In this document: piece by piece, positions 28,427-35,400 of the stretch | How positions within the stretch are numbered: the first letter of the stretch is position 1 | Layout of the letters: every line of letters begins with the position of its first letter | Source of the DNA: Halalkalibacter akibai JCM 9157 | GTDB lineage: Bacteria; Bacillota; Bacilli; Bacillales; Bacillaceae_D | NCBI RefSeq assembly: GCF_000513135.1 | Contig: NZ_BAUV01000022.1 | Coordinates: 1 to 64,000, forward strand | Reading direction: 5' to 3' | DNA length: 64,000 nucleotides | Position numbers and translations under genes: made by a program | The notes under the pieces: generated by a model | The model's database searches: none | What the model saw: the letters and a program-made list of their open reading frames with translations, nothing else | Told to the model about the DNA's origin: nothing

Positions 28427-29188
28427 ATGGTTTGGTTTCGTAGGCGCTATATCGTTTATATTCTGTTCATCATGATTGCGCTTTGGTGGAGTATGGATAT
28501 GACTGATTTCGAATGGAGAAAGCTTACGCAAATCGGAAATATTGTTGATATGGTGACCACTCGTTTCTTTCCAATTGAGTGGTCTCTTTTTCCGAGAATG
28601 GCGTATCACAGCTTGGTCACACTTGCTATTGCCTTTTTAGGGACTTTTCTAGCTGTAATTGTTGCTTTACCACTAAGTTTTCTAGCGGCCAAGAACACGA
28701 GTGGTTCTCAAGCGATGTATGGATCAGTCCGTGCAAGTTTAAGTGGTCTCCGCTCGATTCCAGAAATTGTTTTCGGGTTGATTTTTGTTTCAGCATTTGG
28801 TTTAGGTCCGTTTGCCGCGGTGCTCGCAATCATTCTTCATAACATCGGTGTTTTAGGGAAGTTGATATCAGAGCTGATAGAAGCTGCTGATACAGGTCCT
28901 CAAGAAGCAATGAGATCAGTCGGGGCAACGAAATGGGTAGGACACTTATTTTCTATTTTGCCTCAAATATGGCCAAACGTGCTTTCTCAGTACTTTTATC
29001 GATTTGAAGTGGCAATTCGTACTTCGTTAATTTTAGGTTTTATTGGTGGTGGAGGAATTGGACAACAGTTATTTAACCATTTCCAGAGTTTCTACTATAC
29101 CGCGGTTGCGCTTGATATCGTTTTAATTATGATCCTCGTGATTCTCGTTGATTTCATCGGTGGTGTCATTCGCGCCAGAGTCATATAG
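28427..29188 (+). CDS. PhnE-like ABC transporter permease
   Basis: A 253-residue integral membrane protein with about six membrane spans. The cytoplasmic EAA-type loop that contacts the ATPase is visible near residues 145-175 (ELIEAADTGPQEAMRSVGAT). It is co-transcribed with the binding protein (12 bases apart) and the ATPase (overlapping Shine-Dalgarno). The GFIGGGGIGQQLF segment is typical of PhnE. Substrate inferred from context to be a selenium compound. Confidence 0.85.
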   Translation: MVWFRRRYIVYILFIMIALWWSMDMTDFEWRKLTQIGNIVDMVTTRFFPIEWSLFPRMAYHSLVTLAIAFLGTFLAVIVALPLSFLAAKNTSGSQAMYGSVRASLSGLRSIPEIVFGLIFVSAFGLGPFAAVLAIILHNIGVLGKLISELIEAADTGPQEAMRSVGATKWVGHLFSILPQIWPNVLSQYFYRFEVAIRTSLILGFIGGGGIGQQLFNHFQSFYYTAVALDIVLIMILVILVDFIGGVIRARVI

Positions 29189-29199
29189 GAGGGGTGCAA

Positions 29200-29934
29200 G
29201 TGTTAACAATTAATCATCTAAAGGTAAAATATCCGAAGGCTGAAGAGTATGCACTTCATGATATAAATCTTCGTTTTACTAAAGGAGAATTTATTTGTGT
29301 GTTAGGGAAAAGTGGGGCAGGTAAATCTACCTTCATTCGTGCGATTAATCGTCTTCAAGCACCAACATCAGGTGAAATTATTTGGGAAGGAAAAGATGTG
29401 ACCCAATTGTCTGAGGCTAAAATGAGAGCTGTTCGTTCAGATATGGTTATGATTTTCCAACATTATAATTTAATCCCACGCATGACCGTTTTCCAAAACA
29501 CATTAACAGGTTCATTTGGAAAACGCCCTCCTATTAAAAATTTACTAGGACTTTTTTCTGCACAAGAAAAACAACGAGCTTATGAAGCTCTGCATGAGGT
29601 CGGCTTAGAAAAACACATTTCTAAACGGGTAGAGGCATTGAGTGGAGGCCAAAAACAACGAGTTGGAATTGCTAGGGCCTTGTTACAAGATCCTAAATTA
29701 GTGCTTGGAGATGAGCCTGTCGCAAGTTTAGATCCTTCAACATCACGGAGAATCTTTGAACTTTTACAACGAATTCACCAGGAACGTCAATTACTGTCGA
29801 TTATAAACGTGCACGATGTAAATTTGGCGAAAGAGTTTGCGACTAGAATCATTGCTTTTCGAGATGGGGAATTACTGTTTGACGGATCGCCTGAACAAGT
29901 TGATGACAGTATGTTTGCCGAAATTTATCAATAA
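29200..29934 (+). CDS. PhnC-like ABC transporter ATPase
   Basis: An ATPase of about 244 residues with Walker A (GKSGAGKST), Q-loop (FQHYNL), signature (LSGGQKQRVGIARAL), Walker B (LVLGDEPVASLD) and H-loop (INVHDV). I chose the GTG at 29200 because AGGAGGGG (29187-29194) then has normal spacing; a GTG at 29194 would overlap it. It powers the permease just upstream. A terminator follows, so selB, the glycosyltransferase and the three transporter genes probably form one transcript of about 5.5 kb. Confidence 0.9.
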   Translation: MLTINHLKVKYPKAEEYALHDINLRFTKGEFICVLGKSGAGKSTFIRAINRLQAPTSGEIIWEGKDVTQLSEAKMRAVRSDMVMIFQHYNLIPRMTVFQNTLTGSFGKRPPIKNLLGLFSAQEKQRAYEALHEVGLEKHISKRVEALSGGQKQRVGIARALLQDPKLVLGDEPVASLDPSTSRRIFELLQRIHQERQLLSIINVHDVNLAKEFATRIIAFRDGELLFDGSPEQVDDSMFAEIYQ

Positions 29935-29969
29935 AGAAGCTAATTCTTTTTAGAACTAGCTTCTTTTTG
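29934..29969 (+). terminator. Terminator of the selB-transporter operon
   Basis: AAGAAGCTA pairs with TAGCTTCTT, followed by TTTTTG. Confidence 0.8.
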
Positions 29970-30068
29970 TTTGATATCGGGATAAAAAATAGATCCTTCG
30001 TCATAGAGAGAGTGTGGTAAAATATCGTTTGATCATGATTTCATGATCAAGAAAGGTAGAGGATAACC

Positions 30069-30788
30069 ATGCAAAGGCAAAATCAACTCAAGTTTAAACT
30101 AAAATCAGCTTTTACTGGTAAGTTAGGTAATGTAGCTAGCGTCTTCGGAGCAATTATCATCTTGTATTTCTCGGTACAAAATGAAATTATTTTTCGACTA
30201 TTTGTCATCTTATTTTTACTAGGTTCTAGCTATTATTTAAATAAAAAAATAAATGCAATTAAATTGAAAACTGATTCACCTATCATACCTAAAATACCGG
30301 TGGAAGAACTAGATAATCAACAGACGCAGATCTTTCAAAAAACGGTCTCGGAAAAAGAACAACAGTTAGAAAAAATTGATTTAGACAGGACACAATTGCT
30401 TGAGGAATTGTTTACGAAGGCAGAATTAGATGAGCTTGAAAAGAAAGCGTATCGAGAAAAAATCAAGCAAAAAGAATCAGAACGATCTTACATTCTTGAA
30501 GATCTTTTGATGGTTAAAGGCAAGTTCCAGCATGCTGTGCTGGAAACGAAGAAATATTTCGTGAAGCAAGATCCAATGAAAGAAGTTGCTGCTGCAATAG
30601 AAATGGACTACGTAGAAAATGCATCTATTGCTAAATTGAATGAAGAAGTGAAACAGATTATTTCCACATCATTGTCTAGCGCAACCGTTCAAGCGCTGTT
30701 GAAGGGGCACTATGTTGACGAAGAATACAACCTTACTCGTAGTGGCTATAAAGCTCTAGTGAAAGTGGTACAAGAAAAGGCGAAGTAG
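30069..30788 (+). CDS. Membrane-anchored coiled-coil protein, unknown
   Basis: A 239-residue protein with AAAGGTAGAGG before the ATG. Two hydrophobic segments lie near residues 20-55, followed by a long charged coiled-coil region (about 85-150, rich in E, K, Q, L) and a C-terminal helical part. No enzyme motif. It lies between the transporter operon and convergent selD, but its own terminators separate it, so a selenium role is not implied. Confidence 0.6.
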   Translation: MQRQNQLKFKLKSAFTGKLGNVASVFGAIIILYFSVQNEIIFRLFVILFLLGSSYYLNKKINAIKLKTDSPIIPKIPVEELDNQQTQIFQKTVSEKEQQLEKIDLDRTQLLEELFTKAELDELEKKAYREKIKQKESERSYILEDLLMVKGKFQHAVLETKKYFVKQDPMKEVAAAIEMDYVENASIAKLNEEVKQIISTSLSSATVQALLKGHYVDEEYNLTRSGYKALVKVVQEKAK

Positions 30789-30827
30789 TATTCAGTCTTG
30801 AATAGACGCTTTGAAAACAAATGTAAA

Positions 30828-30863
30828 AAGGCTTAGAGAATTGTTCTCTAAGCCTTTTTTTTA
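30828..30863. terminator. Bidirectional terminator before selD
   Basis: A perfect 13-bp stem (AAGGCTTAGAGAA with TTCTCTAAGCCTT) with A- and T-runs on either side serves both convergent genes. Confidence 0.85.
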
Positions 30864-30877
30864 TATGTTTGAGCAAC

Positions 30878-31927
30878 TTATCTCACAATAATCGGCTTAC
30901 TTTGTTTTTCTGTTACTTGTCCAATTATCGTTGCGAATGCTCCGGCTTGCTGCATACTAGCCACATATTGCTCTGCTTCAGTTGCAGGTAAACTAATTAG
31001 TAACCCACCTGAAGTAATGGCGTCGCATAAAATGCTTTTTTCAACTGAGGTAATGGAATCACCATATTCCACACAGCCTTCAAGCCAGCGCTCATTCGCT
31101 TTTGAACCACCTGGAACGATCCCTCTTTCTGCTAAATCACGCGTTCCGTCAAGCATTGGAACTTGATTCATCACTAGTTCAAATGTGATATCACTACCGT
31201 TCGCCATTTCGTAGCTATGACCAAGTAAACCGAAACCAGTAACATCAGTTACCGCATTTGGATGTAAACCTTCGAGCAATTCTGCTGCTTGTTTGTTTAA
31301 CAAAGCCATTGTGTCTGTTACAGCCTGCTCTTGTTCAGCAGTTACAGCCTCGCGCTTAATTCCAGTTGTTAATATCCCGACTCCAATTGGTTTAGTTAAC
31401 ACAAGAGAATCGCAAGGTTTGGCCCCAACGTTTTTAAAGATTCGGTCTGGGTGAGCAAGACCTGTTACAGAAAGACCAAATTTAGGCTCTTGGTCATCAA
31501 TGGAATGGCCGCCGACAATAATGGCTCCTGCTTCTTTTGTCTTATCAGCTGCCCCACGCAGAATGTCTGCTAGAATCTCTGGTGGCAGTTTCTTGATTGG
31601 GAATCCAACAATGTTCATGACTGTAGTCGGTTTTCCGCCCATTGCATAAACATCGCTAAGGGCATTGGCTGCTGCAATCTGACCAAACATATAGGCGTCA
31701 TCAACTACAGGAGTAAAATAGTCTACCGTTTGGATCATCGCTAAATCATCAGTTAGGCGATAAGCCCCTGCATCATCACATGTATCTAAACCAACTAATA
31801 AATTTGGATCGTGATTTTGTTTAGGTAAATGACGCAAAACTTGCGCCAGGTCTTCAGGACCAATTTTGCATCCTCAACCAGCTTTAGTTGAGAAAGAAGT
31901 TAAACGAATTTCTTCCTTTTTGTCCAT
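30878..31927 (-). CDS. selD: Selenide, water dikinase SelD, itself a selenoprotein (Sec18)
   Basis: Makes selenophosphate from selenide and ATP, the Se donor for SelA. The true start is the ATG at 31927, 9 bases after AGGAGG. The frame reads MDKKEEIRLTSFSTKAG, then UGA (31876-31874), then GCKIGPEDLAQVLRHLP. UGA is at codon 18, where SelD proteins have Cys or Sec, and Lys21 follows as in the GxGCK motif. Read through, the protein has 349 residues, normal for the family. The rest is intact (LVGLDTCDDAGAY, GGHSIDDQEPKFG, TDVTGFGLLGH). A strong hairpin begins two bases after the UGA. Annotation by ORF alone would begin at residue 31. Confidence 0.95.
31834..31873 (-). promoter_or_regulatory. SECIS hairpin of selD
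   Basis: On the minus strand, just after the UGA, GATGCAAAATT pairs with AAGTTTTGCGTC (G-U wobbles), enclosing an inner GGUC/GACC hairpin with a CUGAA loop. The position, inside the coding frame directly 3' of UGA, is that of a bacterial SECIS element. Confidence 0.75.
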
Positions 31928-32053
31928 GTTAGGACACCTCCTAATGTAAACAGTTCGAACACATATAGTTTGTCTATAATGACATAATTTTTGCATCCTT
32001 CTTTGTCTTATCCTACAATAGAATTGAAAACAAAGTAAAGGAGATTGATTTGG

Positions 32054-32296
32054 ATGGAATTTAAAGTAACAATAGAATTTTGTATGATGTGAAACTATGC
32101 ACCAAAAGCCGTGAGTGTCACGGATGAGTTGCTTGACCACTTTCGTGGAAAGGTTAAAGAAGTAAACCTGATTACAAGTAGTGGAGGCGTGTTTGAAGTT
32201 ACTGTTAATGGGCAAAAAATATATTCAAAAAAAGAAACAGGTAAATTTCCTGCTGCAAAGAAAATTATTGATTTAATGGAACAAATGAACGATTAA
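32054..32296 (+). CDS. SelW/Rdx-family selenoprotein with a CxxU motif
   Basis: An 80-residue thioredoxin-like protein. ATG at 32054 follows AAAGGAGA at a somewhat long distance. The frame reads MEFKVTIEFCMM, UGA at 32090-32092, then NYAPKAVSVTDELLDHF. The Cys10-Met-Met-Sec13 motif lies after the first beta strand, as in the SelW/SelT/Rdx family, followed by NYAPKA as in family members with CxxC. The C-terminal part has GVFEVTVNGQKIYSKKETGKFP, also typical. The family is redox-active, with partners poorly known. A perfect hairpin lies 16 bases after the UGA. Divergent from selD, upstream of selA. Confidence 0.92.
32109..32123 (+). promoter_or_regulatory. SECIS hairpin of the SelW-like gene
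   Basis: CCGTGA and TCACGG form a perfect 6-bp stem with a GUG loop, 16 bases after the UGA at 32090-32092, the usual distance for the apical part of a bacterial SECIS. Confidence 0.7.
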
Positions 32297-32312
32297 GTAA
32301 GGGTGTTCATAT

Positions 32313-32358
32313 ATCTGGCCTTTGTTAAAAGTTAAGTAAGCTTAGGTCAGATTTTTTT
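32313..32358 (+). terminator. Terminator after the SelW-like gene
   Basis: ATCTGGCCT pairs with AGGTCAGAT (one wobble), followed by seven T. It lies 35 bases before selA and could act as a partial terminator. Confidence 0.65.
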
Positions 32359-32392
32359 AATGATGCCCTCAAATTGATAAAGGGGGCTTATT

Positions 32393-33802
32393 ATGGTGAA
32401 TCATGTTTTAAGACAAATTCCTGCAATTCATGAATTGCAACAAGACAAACGATTTAATGAATTGGCAAAGAATTATAGTGTTTCAAAATCTAAGTTGACA
32501 GAGTGGTTACAAGAGGCGGTTGCTGATATCAGACGGGGAGTTCTCGCTGAATTGGTCGATTTAGAGAATTTAGAAGTAGTTGGTATAGATGATGTTATTT
32601 TCTCAAGTTTATCAGAACGTCTTAGTCACCATTCCTCTTTTAAGCTAAGAAGAGTGATTAATGGTACAGGTACGGTGTTACATACGAACCTTGGTCGCGC
32701 GAAGCTAAGCGAAGGAGCCATCCGGCGAGTAGTAGAAACAGCTTTTTCCTATTCTAATTTAGAGTATAACCTTACAGAAGGAAAAAGAGGTTCGCGCCAT
32801 GAGTTAATTGAAGAACTTGTGCAAGAGGCAACGGGTGCAGAGGCTGCGATGGTTGTCAATAACAATGCTGCAGCTGTTTACCTTGTCTTAAAAGCACTAG
32901 CTAAACATAAAGAAGTGATTGTTTCTAGAGGTGAGTTAGTAGAGATCGGGGGCTCTTTCCGTGTTTCTTCGATTATGGAAGAAAGTGGAGCAGAGTTAGT
33001 TGAGGTTGGTACGACAAACAAAACACATCTTTATGATTATGAGCAAGCAATCACAGAACAAACAGCAATGATTATGAAGGTACATACAAGCAATTTTAAA
33101 ATTATTGGATTTACAAAAGAAGTGTCGATTCAAGATTTACAACCCCTTGCAAGTCAATCTGATCTTATTTTGTATGAAGATCTAGGTAGTGGAGCTCTTT
33201 ATGATTTAAGAAAACATGGAGTTGGTAATGAACCGACGGTATCTGAGGCATTAGCTAGAGGTGTGGACATCGTGACGTTCAGTGGGGACAAGCTTCTAGG
33301 TGGGCCTCAAGCAGGAATTATTGCAGGAAAGAAAAAGTGGATTGATCAGTTGAAGAAGCATCAGTTAGCTCGCGTATTACGAGTCGATAAAATGACATTA
33401 GCTGCTTTAGAAGCCACTTTAAAAGAATATCGAAATGAGGAAACGGTCGTTGAATCTTTGCCCACTCTTCAAAGCATTTTGCTTTCAAAGGAGAAAGTTG
33501 AAGAAAAAACCATTCATTTTCAAGCTAAATTAAGCCCGTTTTGGCAAACAGAGATGAGGGATGGAGTTTCTCAAGTTGGTGGAGGAACGATGCCTGAGGT
33601 AGAGTTACCGACCAAATTAATATTATTGTCTTCACAAGCAATTAAAGCACAACTTATTCACGATAAGCTAAGGCAAGGGTCACCCGCGATTATCTCTCGT
33701 ATCATAAATGAGAAAATTGCTCTTGATTTTAGGACGATTACTTTCAATGAAATAGATGAAGTCATAAATCGGTTAACGGAGATAGAAAAGGAGTTGAGTT
33801 AA
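32393..33802 (+). CDS. selA: L-seryl-tRNA(Sec) selenium transferase SelA
   Basis: A 469-residue PLP enzyme that converts seryl-tRNA-Sec to selenocysteyl-tRNA-Sec using selenophosphate. ATG at 32393 follows AAAGGGGG. The catalytic Lys300 is in TFSGDKLLGGPQAG. Other family blocks: RRVINGTGTVLHTNLGRAKLS, EYNLTEGKRGSR, VVNNNAAAVYLVL, VEIGGSFR, SNFKIIGFT and LYEDLGSGAL. Length is normal. The N-terminal domain (residues 1-70) that grips tRNA-Sec is present. A thioesterase gene follows after 1 base. Confidence 0.96.
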   Translation: MVNHVLRQIPAIHELQQDKRFNELAKNYSVSKSKLTEWLQEAVADIRRGVLAELVDLENLEVVGIDDVIFSSLSERLSHHSSFKLRRVINGTGTVLHTNLGRAKLSEGAIRRVVETAFSYSNLEYNLTEGKRGSRHELIEELVQEATGAEAAMVVNNNAAAVYLVLKALAKHKEVIVSRGELVEIGGSFRVSSIMEESGAELVEVGTTNKTHLYDYEQAITEQTAMIMKVHTSNFKIIGFTKEVSIQDLQPLASQSDLILYEDLGSGALYDLRKHGVGNEPTVSEALARGVDIVTFSGDKLLGGPQAGIIAGKKKWIDQLKKHQLARVLRVDKMTLAALEATLKEYRNEETVVESLPTLQSILLSKEKVEEKTIHFQAKLSPFWQTEMRDGVSQVGGGTMPEVELPTKLILLSSQAIKAQLIHDKLRQGSPAIISRIINEKIALDFRTITFNEIDEVINRLTEIEKELS

Positions 33803-33803
33803 T

Positions 33804-34295
33804 TTGCAACAGGGGAAAAAAACGTCGGATTCAAAAACGGTATTGACCGATATTGTCCTACCGCCAGATACAAATTTTCACGGAACGATTTTTGGAGGGA
33901 ATGTCATGGCTTATATTGATAAGGTGGCATCCATTGCTGCGATGAGGCATTCTCGCTCGATGGTCGTTACAGCTTCAAGTGATAGCTTAGATTTTATTTC
34001 ACCAGTCAAAACAGGCGAGGCAATTTGCCTGGAAGGGTATGTGTCGTTTACGAGAAAAACATCAATGGAAGTGTTTGTAAAAGTGGAAGCCGAAGATCTA
34101 TTAACAGGTGAGCGTAGGCTAACGGCCACTTCTTACTTAACTTTTGTGGCACTTGATGATCAAGGAAAACCGACTCCAGTACCTCCTGTCATTCCGGAGA
34201 CTGAACAAGAAAAATGGCACTATGATGGAGCAGAAGAGCGTTTTCAACAAAGAAAGAAAAGAAGACAACAACGGTTGGAACGGAAAAATATATAA
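33804..34295 (+). CDS. Acyl-CoA thioesterase, YkhA-like hotdog protein
   Basis: A 163-residue hotdog-fold acyl-CoA hydrolase. The domain runs from about residue 15 to 125, with the helix GGNVMAYIDKVASIAAMRHS and the strand VVTASSDSLDFISPVKTGEAICLEG; Asn/Asp residues of the active site are present. The C-terminus is a basic tail (QQRKKRRQQRLERK). The TTG at 33804 lies just after the selA stop, with AAAAGGAG about 9 bases upstream, so it is coupled to selA, though nothing suggests a selenium role. Confidence 0.8.
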   Translation: MQQGKKTSDSKTVLTDIVLPPDTNFHGTIFGGNVMAYIDKVASIAAMRHSRSMVVTASSDSLDFISPVKTGEAICLEGYVSFTRKTSMEVFVKVEAEDLLTGERRLTATSYLTFVALDDQGKPTPVPPVIPETEQEKWHYDGAEERFQQRKKRRQQRLERKNI

Positions 34296-34327
34296 GTATT
34301 TAAATTAGTTACTTCAAGACAGATTTT

Positions 34328-34550
34328 GAAGAGGCTGGGACATAGCTACGAACGATGCAGAACCTTAGCGGAGGAAATATACGAAGACTCCTGCGGGATC
34401 AAAAGGCAAGGGTGAGACCCCGCAGTGCGTAAGCACGAGGAGGCTCACCAGCCGCCCGCGGAAAGCGAAGTGTATTTCCGGAGCGATTGCTACCTGAAAC
34501 CGTTTATCGTTCGATTCTCGTTATTAAAAACTCTTTTGTCCCATCCTCTT
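34328..34550 (+). repeat. Bacillaceae-type intergenic repeat, about 220 bp
   Basis: Begins GAGGCTGGGACATA and ends TTTTGTCCCATCCTC, which are inverted copies of each other. Inside are GACTCCTGCGGGAT, GTGAGACCCCGCA, GAGGAGGCTCACC and CCGCCCGCGGAAAGCGA, a GC-rich core unlike the genome around it. From memory, very similar elements are scattered between genes in many Bacillaceae. No ORF. It may be a non-autonomous mobile repeat or a structured RNA. Confidence 0.75.
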
Positions 34551-34569
34551 TAAAATTGTGAACTTGTGA

Positions 34570-34707
34570 TTAACCTTCACCGTTTGATTGGCTAACCTGG
34601 TTATGTTTTTTAACTTTTTTTGATCCGCTTAATGGCTCTGGTTGACCAGAAGCTGCATTTTTGGGTTGATTTCTACGTTGATCTTTTGACGTGTTTTTTT
34701 CAGTCAT
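34570..34707 (-). CDS. sspP: Small acid-soluble spore protein P
   Basis: A 45-residue protein, too short for usual ORF cut-offs. ATG at 34707 is 6 bases after AGGAGGG. The sequence ([17 protein letters not shown] then [17 protein letters not shown]) matches the SspP pattern [17 protein letters not shown]. The protein is packed into the spore core. As in B. subtilis, sspP and sspO lie together upstream of citB on the opposite strand. Confidence 0.9.
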   Translation of the reverse strand: MTEKNTSKDQRRNQPKNAASGQPEPLSGSKKVKKHNQVSQSNGEG

Positions 34708-34818
34708 GACCATCCCTCCTCTATTTCTGTAGTATGTCGGGAAAAGGCTTTGCTATACGCATATTCTTAGCTTAGAAACGCATGCTAGTATGGAGCTCTT
34801 GCCAAGGGGGACATTGTC

Positions 34819-34947
34819 ATGCCACTTTCAGAAAAAGAAAAGGTCATGCAAGCTGGAAGGAGAGCAGTAGCGAAAGCTCGGGAACAACTTGGAAATATTA
34901 ATACACATGAAGCGGACCTTCAAGCTAAGGAGAAGCCTCATAAATAA
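34819..34947 (+). CDS. Small hydrophilic protein (42 aa), unknown
   Basis: ATG at 34819 follows AAGGGGG (34804-34810). The product is charged (MPLSEKEKVMQAGRRAVAKA then REQLGNINTHEADLQAKEKP). It lies between sspP and sspO on the other strand and has its own terminator. It may be another spore small protein, but I do not recognise the family. Confidence 0.55.
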   Translation: MPLSEKEKVMQAGRRAVAKAREQLGNINTHEADLQAKEKPHK

Positions 34948-34950
34948 TTA

Positions 34951-34990
34951 GAGGGTATTCAATCAACAATTGAATACCCTCTTTGCTTTT
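34951..34990. terminator. Bidirectional terminator
   Basis: AGAGGGTATTCAAT pairs perfectly with ATTGAATACCCTCT, followed by a T-rich run. It separates the small gene at 34819 from sspO. Confidence 0.8.
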
Positions 34991-34991
34991 T

Positions 34992-35123
34992 TTACTGACG
35001 TTTTTTCGTTTTCTTATTGTTTTGACGCTCCATTTCAGTTAATGGTTCATTGATATTGTTATCTGGCATTTTATCGCCTTCAATAATTCTTTTATCGTTT
35101 TCATGTGATCGTTGCTTAGCCAT
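34992..35123 (-). CDS. sspO: Small acid-soluble spore protein O
   Basis: A 43-residue protein with ATG at 35123, 7 bases after GGGAGGTG. The C-terminal NEPLTEMERQNNKKTKKRQ matches the SspO signature (EPLTE-x-x-RQNNKKRK). The N-terminus MAKQRSHEN is also typical, but the middle Gly-rich segment of B. subtilis SspO is shortened. Divergent from citB, as in B. subtilis. Confidence 0.85.
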   Translation of the reverse strand: MAKQRSHENDKRIIEGDKMPDNNINEPLTEMERQNNKKTKKRQ

Positions 35124-35298
35124 GTGAACACCTCCCATTTTTCATTACTTTTTGTTATGTGGGTTCGTTTTATACGAACTGGTCAAATTAAAATGACTAG
35201 TGAAATGTTTTAGCAGAAAATGATTAATTTGAAAAAAATATATTTATTCTTTAGATAACATTTGATATTCTATAGAGGGACTGTTTTTGTCGATTCTT

Positions 35299-35312
35299 TT
35301 AAGCGCTTTCTA
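35299..35312 (+). promoter_or_regulatory. Putative cre (CcpA) operator upstream of citB
   Basis: TTAAGCGCTTTCTA resembles the catabolite-responsive element core (AAGCGCTTTC). It lies about 50 bases upstream of the citB -35 box. Carbon-source repression of citB is known in B. subtilis; the site here is inferred. Confidence 0.45.
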
Positions 35313-35347
35313 AAATCGCTAAGATCGACGGGCTAGTCGGTCTGTTT

Positions 35348-35376
35348 TAGACAATATGTACATTTTAAGGTATTAT
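35348..35376 (+). promoter_or_regulatory. Sigma-A-type promoter of citB
   Basis: TAGACA (35348-35353) and TATTAT (35371-35376) with a 17-base spacer, about 25 bases before the start codon. Confidence 0.6.
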
Positions 35377-35400
35377 AGTCTTGTGAAGGAGGGTTTACAT

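Noticed and set aside
31874-32215. Minus-strand ORF spanning the selD start and the SelW-like gene
   Set aside because: Both strands are explained by selD and the SelW-like gene; the frame lies antisense to the latter.
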